Source: Granulicella pectinivorans
Lineage (GTDB): Bacteria > Acidobacteriota > Terriglobia > Terriglobales > Acidobacteriaceae
Reading direction: 5' to 3'
Length of the DNA: 64,000 nt
Assembly: GCF_900114625.1 (NCBI RefSeq)
Contig: NZ_FOZL01000002.1
Location: 620,001 to 684,000 of the forward strand
Shown: piece after piece, positions 26,147 through 33,937 of the stretch
Layout: each line of letters begins with the position of its first letter
Position numbering within the stretch: the stretch's first letter is position 1
Program-made: the position numbers and the translations under genes
Notes under the pieces: model-generated
What the model was told of the DNA's origin: nothing
The model's database searches: none
Seen by the model: only the letters and a program-made list of their open reading frames with translations

Positions 26147-26160
26147 GGGACCATGAAAAA

Positions 26161-26188
26161 CCCCACACCTCGGAAGCGAGATGTGGGG
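26161..26188. repeat. Short palindromic repeat, copy B
   Basis: CCCCACACCTCG at 26161-26172 pairs with CGAGATGTGGGG at 26177-26188 with a 2-base mismatch, followed by CACGCGGG. It is preceded by GAAAAA. It lies between the convergent mnmA and DUF948 genes and could terminate both. Confidence 0.7.
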
Positions 26189-26207
26189 CACGCGGGTTCT
26201 GGGCTGA

Positions 26208-26852
26208 TTACCAGTCGACGCGGTTGATGTCTTCGTGCTTCTCGGTGGGCTTGACGTGATTGATGTAGGCGTTCAGGCCTGCTCCGACTGCCTTGGCGCG
26301 GCCGATCATGTTGTCGATGAGGTGCTTGGACTGGGCCACGACTTCGGTGATCTTGCGGATGGGAACGCGGATGCCTTCGTGGATGGTGGCGCCGATCTCA
26401 GAGGTCGCCGCGAGGGTGCTGGCGACCATGGCATCCACGCGGGCTACCTGCCGCTGCGTTCGGAAGTTAGCGTCGTCGAAGGTCACGGCGGCGCGTTCGA
26501 CCGTCTGACGGAGGGTACTGTCGAGCTGGCCGACGGTCTGACGGACGGTATGGCTGGTCTCCGTCACGTTTTCGCTGATGACCTTGATCTTGGGGGCGAG
26601 GTCCGTGAGGATACCCTGCGTGGTGAGGGTGATGTCGTAGATGTTCCCCATCATCGGAAGAGCCTTGACCTTGGCCTCATCGAGCGAGGACTTCAAGTCC
26701 TTCATCGCGCTGACGGCACGCATGGCAAAGAAGACCATGCCGAGTGCCTGAAAGAGCAGAGCAAAGGCAAGGATGCCCACGAAGACGGTGAGCCATTTGA
26801 CGTAATCGCCCGACACTTCCCCCGACTGTAACCATAATGCTGCGAGTACCAT
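26208..26852 (-). CDS. DUF948-like (YtxG-type) membrane protein
   Basis: A 214-residue protein with one membrane helix near the N-terminus (WLTVFVGILAFALLFQALGMVFFAM, about 20-44) and a long helical, coiled-coil-like remainder with VTETSHTVRQTVGQLDSTLR. This is the pattern of DUF948 proteins such as the Bacillus general-stress protein YtxG. It follows a YtxH-like gene on the same strand, the same association as ytxG-ytxH. The function is not established. The C-terminus ends EKHEDINRVDW. Confidence 0.75.
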   Translation of the reverse strand: MVLAALWLQSGEVSGDYVKWLTVFVGILAFALLFQALGMVFFAMRAVSAMKDLKSSLDEAKVKALPMMGNIYDITLTTQGILTDLAPKIKVISENVTETSHTVRQTVGQLDSTLRQTVERAAVTFDDANFRTQRQVARVDAMVASTLAATSEIGATIHEGIRVPIRKITEVVAQSKHLIDNMIGRAKAVGAGLNAYINHVKPTEKHEDINRVDW

Positions 26853-26891
26853 TTAGCCGCCTCCGCTCAGGATGCTACACCACATGAGGAA

Positions 26892-26918
26892 GGGGCGCCC
26901 GCCACTGCGGCACGCCCC
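26892..26918 (-). terminator. Weak hairpin after the YtxH-like gene
   Basis: GGGGCG at 26892-26897 pairs with CGCCCC at 26913-26918, with partial inner pairing. It lies about 30 bases past the stop at 26949. The tail on the minus strand is only TTCCT, so it may attenuate rather than end transcription into the DUF948 gene. Confidence 0.35.
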
Positions 26919-26948
26919 ATCCGTGAAACACAAACAAACCGCAGATTG

Positions 26949-27392
26949 TTACGACGCCACTTCGTGAGTCTTCTCGACGTAGGCATCGGCACCAGCCTGA
27001 ACGGCTTCCTTCTGGTTTGCGATGAGGTCCTTACCCTTGTCGACATACTGCGACCACTGGGTGCGGCCCTTCTCGTAGTATTCCTTACCCTTGTCGACGT
27101 AGTCGGCGGCAACCTGCTTGCCCTGGCCGACGAGTTCATTGGCCTTCTGGACGCCCTGGCCGTAGACTTCGCTGGCCTTGGCAACGCCGGTGTCGTAGTA
27201 CTCGGTGGCCTTCTGGACACCCTGCTGCGCGTAGGCGTTCGCCTTTTCCTTGGCGTCGAGTGCGCCGGCTACCAGGTCCTCGCGGGTCTCCTTGCCGGAC
27301 TTCGGTGCGTAGAGCACGCCAACGAGTGCGCCAATACCAAGCCCTGCCAGGAACCAGCCAAAATTGCTCACTCCGCTGTTGTTTTCCGCCAT
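26949..27392 (-). CDS. YtxH-domain stress protein with LEA-like repeats
   Basis: A 147-residue protein: one glycine-rich membrane helix (FGWFLAGLGIGALVGVLYAP, 11-30) ending in the YtxH motif APKSGKETRE. A repetitive amphipathic helix follows, with units such as QGVQKATEYYDTGVAKASEV, YVDKGKEYYEKG and YVDKGKDLIANQ. The repeats are Lys/Tyr/Gly-rich in register, reminiscent of LEA proteins and apolipoprotein-like helices. It is probably membrane-anchored and stress-related. It is upstream of the DUF948 gene, with 96 bases between them. Confidence 0.8.
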   Translation of the reverse strand: MAENNSGVSNFGWFLAGLGIGALVGVLYAPKSGKETREDLVAGALDAKEKANAYAQQGVQKATEYYDTGVAKASEVYGQGVQKANELVGQGKQVAADYVDKGKEYYEKGRTQWSQYVDKGKDLIANQKEAVQAGADAYVEKTHEVAS

Positions 27393-27799
27393 GTTGCTTC
27401 TCCTGTTTTCTACTTCGTATGAGTTACATCGGCTTGGCCGGTGTGTTCGAAGATTACGCTACTTGGGTTTCGTTGGAGCAGGATTTCACGCATCCGGTTG
27501 AGGTTGATGCGAGAAATCCGGGAACTGGTGTGTCTCCGGGCCGCCGCAGGTCTCTGATTCTGCTTTTCGGCTCCCGGTGAAAAGTTGCACACTCAGGAAG
27601 ATGCCCTTCGGGTGGATTAGGTTGCGCGAATATCAGGGACTTCGCGGGGCTGGGGGAAGGGTGACACGAAAAGGAGCACCGCAAACGTAACGGGGTGCGT
27701 CAAAGTAGGTGAAACGGAAGCGCCGTTTAGAGGTACGCTTAACCGTCCGCGGAGTGAAGGTATGGCCCGCGCATGAGAAAGGTTCCGAAGGGGAATTCT
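27393..27799. other. Divergent regulatory gap, no gene seen
   Basis: About 400 bases between the divergent YtxH-like gene and the lipoprotein gene. Short frames lack ribosome-binding sites and homology. GCACC at 27676-27680 and GGTGC at 27694-27698 form a small inverted repeat. I cannot assign promoters with confidence. Confidence 0.4.
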
Positions 27800-28906
27800 A
27801 TGAAGAACGAGACGAATTTCGTACGCCGCTCGGTAAGCCTCGCTGGGCTTGGCCTTGGGCTTGTGTTGTCGGTTGCCGGTTGCAAGAGTGCGCCGCCCGT
27901 CGACGATGCCGCGCTGAATACCGCGCTCCAAAACAAGTTGCAGGCCGATGCCGGACTTTCCGGACAGCCGATCCAGACGGCTGTGGTGGGTGGTGTGGCG
28001 AGTCTGACCGGCAGCGTGACCAATGAAGCAGCGCGGTCGCTGGCCGCGAACGATGCCGCGCAGGTGGCGGGCATCCGGGTGGTGAACAACAATCTGACGG
28101 TGACCCAGGAAGCCCCAGTTGCCACACCGGCACCGGCCGCTGTAGAGGTTGCCCCTACCCCGGCCCCGGTAGCTCCGACGCCCAGGATCGCGAAGGTGGA
28201 GAAGCATCCGGCTCCGATCGACCGGCGGACACCGCCACCGCAGAACTATCCGCAGCAGAACTCTCCCGCTCCCCCGCCGACACAGCCGGCCCAGGCATAC
28301 CAGCCTCCTCCGCCGCCACCGGCACCCGCCCGTCCGGCGTTCCGCGATGTGACGATTCCGTCGGGAACCACGCTGGCGGTGCGCGTGACCCAGACGCTGG
28401 ATAGCGCGACGACGCAGCCGGGCGAAAGCTTCTCGGGCGCACTAGCAAGCGACGTGATCGTCGACGGGCTGGTTGCGTTTCCGACCGGCACGCGCGTGGC
28501 CGGCAAGGTAACCGATGCAAAGGATGCAGGCCACTATAGCGGCAACTCGCGCCTGGCCGTGACGCTGACGAGCCTCTCGCGGCGTGGCGACACGATTCCG
28601 ATCTCGACCGATGCCTTCTCCAAGGAAGGGACGGGCCGTGGCAAGAATACGGCGGAGAAGATCGGCGGCGGCGCGGCGGTTGGAGCGATCCTTGGCGGCA
28701 TCTTCGGCGGCGGCAAGGGTGCGGCGATCGGCGCGGGTGCCGGCGGTGCACTGGGCGCGGGCGCGAACACGGTGACGCGTGGCCAGCAGGTGCAGATCGT
28801 GTCGGAATCCGTGGTGCGCTTCTCGACGACCTCGCCGATTACCGTGCGGGTTCCGACCGGGGGCAATAACGGCCAGAACGGCGATCTGCAGCGGCACGAT
28901 CAGTAA
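27800..28906 (+). CDS. Lipoprotein with BON-like domain, proline-rich linker and glycine zipper
   Basis: A 368-residue predicted lipoprotein: the lipobox LSVAGC lies near residue 28. A BON-like domain follows (LQNKLQADAGLSGQPIQTAVVGGVASLTGSV... GIRVVNNNLTV). Residues about 105-180 are a Pro/Ala-rich linker. The C-terminal domain (DVTIPSGTTLAVRVTQTLDS, GTRVAGKV) ends in a glycine-zipper stretch rich in GGG and GAG (about 292-330). ATG 27800 has AAGGGGA 5 bases upstream, so the longer GTG-type start is rejected. It is probably inserted in the outer membrane and spans the periplasm through the linker. Confidence 0.8.
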   Translation: MKNETNFVRRSVSLAGLGLGLVLSVAGCKSAPPVDDAALNTALQNKLQADAGLSGQPIQTAVVGGVASLTGSVTNEAARSLAANDAAQVAGIRVVNNNLTVTQEAPVATPAPAAVEVAPTPAPVAPTPRIAKVEKHPAPIDRRTPPPQNYPQQNSPAPPPTQPAQAYQPPPPPPAPARPAFRDVTIPSGTTLAVRVTQTLDSATTQPGESFSGALASDVIVDGLVAFPTGTRVAGKVTDAKDAGHYSGNSRLAVTLTSLSRRGDTIPISTDAFSKEGTGRGKNTAEKIGGGAAVGAILGGIFGGGKGAAIGAGAGGALGAGANTVTRGQQVQIVSESVVRFSTTSPITVRVPTGGNNGQNGDLQRHDQ

Positions 28907-28953
28907 GGCACGATCCTCAAGTCGGCGCGTCCGGCGACGGAGCAGCAGCATCC

Positions 28954-28993
28954 AAAGAGCGGCGGGCCAAGGTGGCCTGCCGCTCTTTGCTTT
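28954..28993 (+). terminator. Terminator after the BON lipoprotein
   Basis: AAAGAGCGGC at 28954-28963 pairs with GCCGCTCTTT at 28979-28988, and inner GGCCA/TGGCC extends the stem; followed by GCTTT. Confidence 0.9.
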
Positions 28994-29053
28994 GGCTGTA
29001 CACTTGAGTTCGCTTGCGGCTCTCCCCTCTCACCCTGTACGAGGTTGCACGTT

Positions 29054-30784
29054 TTGACCGAGATTCGAAACACACCGGCTGGCTTTTTGACGCTGACGCT
29101 GCATGCCCATCTGCCCTATGTGGTAAACCACGGTACGTGGCCCCATGGCATGGAGTGGCTGCACGAAGCGACCGCCGAGACGTATCTGCCGCTGCTGCGC
29201 GTGCTGGGCAATCTGCACCGCGATGGCATTCCGGCGCAGTTCAATCTCAACTTGTCACCGATCCTGCTGGAGCAGATGGTACATCCGGTGTTCGTGGCAG
29301 AGTTTCCGAAGTATGTGACACGGAAAATTCAGGCGGCGAAGGAAGATGAGGCGGTCTTCGCGGGGGCGGGTGAGGTGGCCTATGCCGGGATGGCCCGGCG
29401 CTGGCAAGCGTTTTATCAGGCTGCATTGGACGACTTCGAGGCTGTGGGGCAGAACATCGTCGCGGCCTTCCGGCGCTTTCATGAAGCGGGCCTGATCGAC
29501 GTGATTACCGGCGCGGCGACGCATGGCTACCTTCCGCTGCTGGGCACGGATGAGAGCGTGCGGGCACAGATCCGCACGGCGGTGAAGACATATATCCGCC
29601 ACTTCGGCAAGCCGCCGAGCGGGATCTGGGTGCCGGAGTGCGGGTATCGTCCGGCGGGGTTCTGGAGCTACCCGGTCAAGGCCGCGGATGGCGCCTCGCT
29701 GGGCGGGTTCGAGCGGATCGGTGTGGAGCAGGCGGTTGGCGAATCGGACCTGGACTTCTTCTTTGTCGATACGCACCTGGTGGGGCAGACGCCGCGCGCG
29801 GCTTCACCCTACTCCGTCGGTCAGGATGAGGCACCGGTTTCGTACGCTCCGCAGAGGTCGCTGTACCAGGCTTACACGGTCGAGGGCGCCTTCGAGCGGG
29901 ACCATGCGGTGGCGGTGTTTGCGCGGGATCCGAAGACGGGGCTGCAGGTGTGGTCGGGCGAGATTGGGTATCCGGGCGATGCGCAGTACCTGGACTTCCA
30001 TAAGAAGCGGTATCCAGGGGGGCATCGCTACTGGCAGGTGACAGGCGCGCGGGTTCCGATGGAAGACAAGAGGCCGTATTGGCCGCAGCAGGCTGAGGAG
30101 CGCATCCGGACGCATGCGGAGCACTTCGTGCAGATGGTGCGTGAGGCGCTGGCGGCGAGTCCCAAGGGCGAGAAACCGGCGGTGCTGACGGCACCGTTCG
30201 ATGCGGAGTTGTTCGGGCACTGGTGGTTCGAGGGGCCGGAGTGGCTGGAGGCGGTGTGCAGGGCGTTCGCGGCGCAGGGCGATGTGGCGCTGACCAGTTG
30301 CAAGGACTATCTCGCGGCCTATGGGACGGGCGGCTCGATTACGATGCACGAGGGGTCGTGGGGCACGGGCGGTGACGATCGCGTCTGGCTGAATGCGGAG
30401 ACAACCTGGACGTATGGGCAGCTTTATCCGGCAGAGATCGCGGTCCGCGAGATATGCAGCGCAGGAGTGTGGCGGGGTAGCGAGCTGGGGACGCGGATCG
30501 TGAAGCAGATGTGCCGCGAACTGCTATTGCTGGAGGCCTCGGACTGGCAGTTTCTCATCACGACGGGCGCGGCACGGGACTACGCCGAGTTGCGTTTCGC
30601 CACGCACCATACGCAGTTCCAGGCCGTGAAGCGGATCTTCGAGGCGTTCGTGGAGACGTCGAAGATTGGCCGCGAGGATGAGGAGAAGCTGGCGGCGATC
30701 GAGGGGCGCGACAGCGTGTTTACGGACATTGATCCGGAGTTCTGGATGCGGGGGGCGCATGCCCGCGGGGTGGATGGGCAGTGA
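29054..30784 (+). CDS. GH57-family glucanotransferase / branching enzyme (DUF1957)
   Basis: A 576-residue glycoside hydrolase family 57 protein, probably a 1,4-alpha-glucan branching enzyme. The start motif is LTLTLHAHLPYV. The nucleophile Glu is in GIWVPECGYRP and the acid Asp in FDAELFGHWWFEG, the two hallmark motifs of this family, followed by the C-terminal helical domain with EASDWQFLITTGAARDYAE. TTG 29054 is chosen because GAGG at 29041-29044 is well spaced; TTG 29045 is too close. Its GTGA overlap with the next gene couples their translation. No other glycogen genes are nearby. Confidence 0.88.
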   Translation: MTEIRNTPAGFLTLTLHAHLPYVVNHGTWPHGMEWLHEATAETYLPLLRVLGNLHRDGIPAQFNLNLSPILLEQMVHPVFVAEFPKYVTRKIQAAKEDEAVFAGAGEVAYAGMARRWQAFYQAALDDFEAVGQNIVAAFRRFHEAGLIDVITGAATHGYLPLLGTDESVRAQIRTAVKTYIRHFGKPPSGIWVPECGYRPAGFWSYPVKAADGASLGGFERIGVEQAVGESDLDFFFVDTHLVGQTPRAASPYSVGQDEAPVSYAPQRSLYQAYTVEGAFERDHAVAVFARDPKTGLQVWSGEIGYPGDAQYLDFHKKRYPGGHRYWQVTGARVPMEDKRPYWPQQAEERIRTHAEHFVQMVREALAASPKGEKPAVLTAPFDAELFGHWWFEGPEWLEAVCRAFAAQGDVALTSCKDYLAAYGTGGSITMHEGSWGTGGDDRVWLNAETTWTYGQLYPAEIAVREICSAGVWRGSELGTRIVKQMCRELLLLEASDWQFLITTGAARDYAELRFATHHTQFQAVKRIFEAFVETSKIGREDEEKLAAIEGRDSVFTDIDPEFWMRGAHARGVDGQ

Positions 30785-31677
30785 AGCTGCTGGACGAGGT
30801 TCTGTTCGCGGAGGCTTCGGAGAGCGAGTCCAGGCTGGCGGAGGCACGCAACTCGCCGCTTGTGCTTTGGCATCTGCTCTCGCTCGATGCGCCGATGGTC
30901 GCGGTGGTGTGGACGATGTTCACGGCACGGATGACGCACACGGCGGTGCCGGTGGCGACGGGTGTGGCGATGGGGCTGGCGGTGTGGCTGCTGTATGCGG
31001 CGGATCGTCTGCTGGACACGCGGGCGCTCGATCCTCTGGGTGAGCCGGGGGAGTTCGAGGCGCGGCACTTCTTTCATCACCGGCATCGAGCTGCGTTCGG
31101 GGTGGGAATGGCGATCGCCACGGTGGGGCTGGCGTTATTGCTGCCCCGGCTGGCTTCGGACAGCATCCATCTTTACCTGACCGAGGGTGCGCTGATGGCG
31201 GGGTATTTCGTGTTGATCCATGCGACGCCGCTGCGGGGCGGACGGCGACGGATTGCGCTGCCGAAGGAGCTGATGGTGGGGCCTTTCTTCGCGGCCGCTA
31301 CCTTTATCCCCACGGTGGCTCGCAACCCCGGATTGCGGCTGTCGCTGCTGCCGGATGCGGTGCTGTTCGCGGGGCTCTGTTGTTTGAACTGCCTGTACAT
31401 CTATGCGTGGGAGCATCCGCAACCGGAGCGGGATGCACACTGGACGACGCATCGTGCGGTGCGCCGGCTCTCGCTGCTGGCGGGCGGACTGGTCCTCGCG
31501 GCGGCGGCTCTCGCTTTGCGGGGGGAGTGGCTGTATCCGGCGGCGGTGGGGTTGAGTGCGGTGGGGTTGATGGGACTGGATGAGGTGCGGGGAAGCATGG
31601 CTCGGCCAGCGTTGCGTGCGGCGGCGGATGCGGTCTTGCTCGCGCCCTTGGTATTGCTGCCCTTCTGGATCCGGTAA
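30781..31677 (+). CDS. Polytopic membrane protein, UbiA-like pattern (uncertain)
   Basis: A 298-residue protein with about eight hydrophobic helices. The stretch LYAADRLLDTRALDPLGEP after the second helix, with its Asp-rich look, and the later PKELMVGPFF vaguely resemble UbiA prenyltransferase loops, but the canonical NDxxDxxxD motif is absent. I do not assign a function. GTG 30781 overlaps the GH57 stop (GTGA), so it is translated with that enzyme. It is convergent with the following GT-C gene, with only 9 bases between the stops. Confidence 0.6.
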   Translation: MKLLDEVLFAEASESESRLAEARNSPLVLWHLLSLDAPMVAVVWTMFTARMTHTAVPVATGVAMGLAVWLLYAADRLLDTRALDPLGEPGEFEARHFFHHRHRAAFGVGMAIATVGLALLLPRLASDSIHLYLTEGALMAGYFVLIHATPLRGGRRRIALPKELMVGPFFAAATFIPTVARNPGLRLSLLPDAVLFAGLCCLNCLYIYAWEHPQPERDAHWTTHRAVRRLSLLAGGLVLAAAALALRGEWLYPAAVGLSAVGLMGLDEVRGSMARPALRAAADAVLLAPLVLLPFWIR

Positions 31678-31686
31678 CGAGTGAGA

Positions 31687-33198
31687 TTAGGGCTTTTCGA
31701 GGCGATAGAGGACCAGCGTGTCGCGCGTGGGGTCGTCGTAGACCTTGTAGCGAGCCCTTTCTGTCAGGCGGTAGTGCTTCTGTAACGGGGCGGTGTCCTG
31801 GCCGTCCCAGAGCGCGGCCCAGCCTGGCTGGTAGCGGTCGAGCAGCGCGTCGAGGCCGTGCGTGGTGTAGAGATCGCAGAGCGCGGGAAGGCCGGTCATG
31901 AGGGTGATGTCGTCGCCGGAGCTGGAGAGCAGAAGGGCCTTCGCGGTCTGGTCGGCACGGACGATGTTGGCGATGCCTTCGGAGGCGTCGAAGAGGGTGT
32001 ACTCCGGCTTGAAGACCCAGCGGACGGTCTTGAACATCATGGCCATGGACGTGAAGATGAGGACCACGGCGATGAAGGCGGCAACGCCATCGACCTTGCG
32101 CTGCCACAGGGCATCGATGCCAAGCAGCACGATAGCGACGACGGGGATGGCGACGACGAGGTAGTCGGCGGCCTCGCGATCGGCGTGGTAGAGGATGACA
32201 CCGAGGTAGCCGGCGATGGTGACGACGCAGCTACCGAAGATGGGCATCGTCCACAACTCGCGCAGCCAGAAGAGCGAGACGAAGATGATGCCGAGGGCCG
32301 AGATCCAGAGGGCGCGGCTCATCCAGAGGCCTGTGGTGATGGCGTCGAGGGTGGCGTCGGGAAGATCGTGCGGGAGATGGCCCGGGGAGACGGCGAAGAG
32401 CAGGCGGAAGTCCGCGTAGTGGTGCGGCAGAACGGCGGCGAGATAGACGATCCAGAGCGTGAGCGCGGTGGCGAGGGCGATGCCCGCGGCGCGGAAGGGG
32501 CGCATGTCCGGCCATCGACGCATCGCGAGGATGGTCCGGAAGGACGGCCAGCCGATGGTCGTCATGAGGTGATAGAGGATGGCCGGCCAGAGGAAAAAGC
32601 CGGAGGCCTTGGTCAGGACGATGACCCACAGGATGGCACCGAGGGCGACCTGCTTCCAGATCTCTTCATCGCGGATCTTCGAGGCGAACCAGAGGCCGAG
32701 CATGAGGAGGAGAACGAGCAGGGGCTCGAGGATGGCGAGGCGATCGAAGGCATAGCAGAAGGGGTTGATGGCCATCAGCGCGACGGCCACGGCGGGCATG
32801 AGACCGCGACGATACTGGCCGAGCAGAAAGTAGAAGACGGCGAGCGAGCCGAGGTAGACGAGCAGGGCAAGCGTACGGGCGGCGACCATACCGACTCCGG
32901 TCAGCTTGAACCAGAGGCTCAGCAGAAGAGGCCATACCGGAAGCGCGACGGCGGTGTTGAAGGAGTCGGGCAGGAACCAGTGGCCGAAGACGACGTGGTG
33001 GATCGCCGCGCCCGCGTACCAGCCTTCGTTGGTGGTCATGGAGGAGCTGTACCAGTGCGTGCCGTGGGGAAAGTCCGCGCGCAGATGGACGAAGCAGAGA
33101 AGATAAAAGACCACGGCCACACCAAGCAGGACACGCGGCAGAATATCGCCGAAGCCGCCGGGCTTTCGCTTGCGCTGCACAGGAGGGACGTAAGGCAT
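31687..33198 (-). CDS. GT-C fold glycosyltransferase (family 39-like)
   Basis: A 503-residue membrane protein with about ten helices. The first periplasmic loop contains SMTTNEGWYAGAAIHHVVFG, with the acidic residue typical of GT39/PMT catalytic loops. AFDRLAILEPLLVLLLMLGL follows. The C-terminal region is soluble (ALLLSSSGDDITLMTG). Such enzymes move sugars from polyprenyl-phosphate carriers to protein or lipid acceptors on the outer face of the membrane; the acceptor is unknown. It is divergent from the methyltransferase at 33233. Confidence 0.75.
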   Translation of the reverse strand: MPYVPPVQRKRKPGGFGDILPRVLLGVAVVFYLLCFVHLRADFPHGTHWYSSSMTTNEGWYAGAAIHHVVFGHWFLPDSFNTAVALPVWPLLLSLWFKLTGVGMVAARTLALLVYLGSLAVFYFLLGQYRRGLMPAVAVALMAINPFCYAFDRLAILEPLLVLLLMLGLWFASKIRDEEIWKQVALGAILWVIVLTKASGFFLWPAILYHLMTTIGWPSFRTILAMRRWPDMRPFRAAGIALATALTLWIVYLAAVLPHHYADFRLLFAVSPGHLPHDLPDATLDAITTGLWMSRALWISALGIIFVSLFWLRELWTMPIFGSCVVTIAGYLGVILYHADREAADYLVVAIPVVAIVLLGIDALWQRKVDGVAAFIAVVLIFTSMAMMFKTVRWVFKPEYTLFDASEGIANIVRADQTAKALLLSSSGDDITLMTGLPALCDLYTTHGLDALLDRYQPGWAALWDGQDTAPLQKHYRLTERARYKVYDDPTRDTLVLYRLEKP

Positions 33199-33232
33199 TG
33201 TTCTGTCTTATCACGGAGGGCGGTGCGGTGAC

Positions 33233-33937
33233 ATGAAAATTCCTCGGACACGACGGTATTCTGGAGCGATGGCAAAGACACCCAGCGAGGCTCCCCGACC
33301 GGTGAACTTTGACCGCATCGCGCGGCCATACCGGTGGCTGGAGTACGGGACGCTGGGGCCTCTGCTGCAACGAACGCGGGTGTATTTTCTGCCGCAGATG
33401 CTGGATTGCAGGCAGGCTTTGGTGCTCGGCGACGGCGACGGACGCTTTGTGGCGGAGCTTCTGCGCCGCAATGAGCGGGTGCGGGTCGATGCCGTCGACA
33501 CAAGTGGGGCGATGCTTGCGTTGCTCGAGCGACGTGCCAGGAGCGAGCGGGTGACGACGCATCGGTTGCAGGCGATGGACTATGTGCCCGAGGCTGGTAC
33601 GGATCTGGTGGCGACGCACTTCTTTCTCGATTGCCTGACACAGGCGGAGGTCGATGCACTGGCGCTTCGTGTTGCGGGGGGGCTTGTGCCGGGTGGGCTT
33701 TGGGTGGTCTCGGACTTTCGTATCCCGGCGGGCGTGATGCGCTGGCCGGCGCGGTTCTATGTGGGCATGCTCTATCGGGTCTTCGGTTTTTTGACAGGAC
33801 TGCACGTCCGTCGCCTTCCTGACCATGTGGCCGCACTTACCGCCGCGGGTTTGACCCGAATTGGTCTTAGGCGCCGTCTCTTTGGAGTATTGACGAGTGA
33901 ACTGTGGCGGGCGGACGGCAATGGCGTTCTACAATGA
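33233..33937 (+). CDS. Class I SAM-dependent methyltransferase
   Basis: A 234-residue methyltransferase: the SAM-binding motif I is LVLGDGDGRFVAELL, followed by VDAVDTSGAMLALLERRA and ATHFFLDCLTQAEVDAL. The C-terminal region PAGVMRWPARFYVGMLYRVFG suggests membrane association. The substrate is unknown; the general form resembles UbiE/COQ5-like quinone or lipid methyltransferases. ATG 33233 has GGAGGG about 12 bases upstream; ATG 33269 is an alternative. An ATGA overlap couples it to the M1 peptidase. Confidence 0.75.
   Translation: MKIPRTRRYSGAMAKTPSEAPRPVNFDRIARPYRWLEYGTLGPLLQRTRVYFLPQMLDCRQALVLGDGDGRFVAELLRRNERVRVDAVDTSGAMLALLERRARSERVTTHRLQAMDYVPEAGTDLVATHFFLDCLTQAEVDALALRVAGGLVPGGLWVVSDFRIPAGVMRWPARFYVGMLYRVFGFLTGLHVRRLPDHVAALTAAGLTRIGLRRRLFGVLTSELWRADGNGVLQ

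Noticed and set aside
31858..33231. 457-residue plus-strand frame
   Set aside because: Antisense shadow of the GT-C glycosyltransferase with the same acidic mirror composition.
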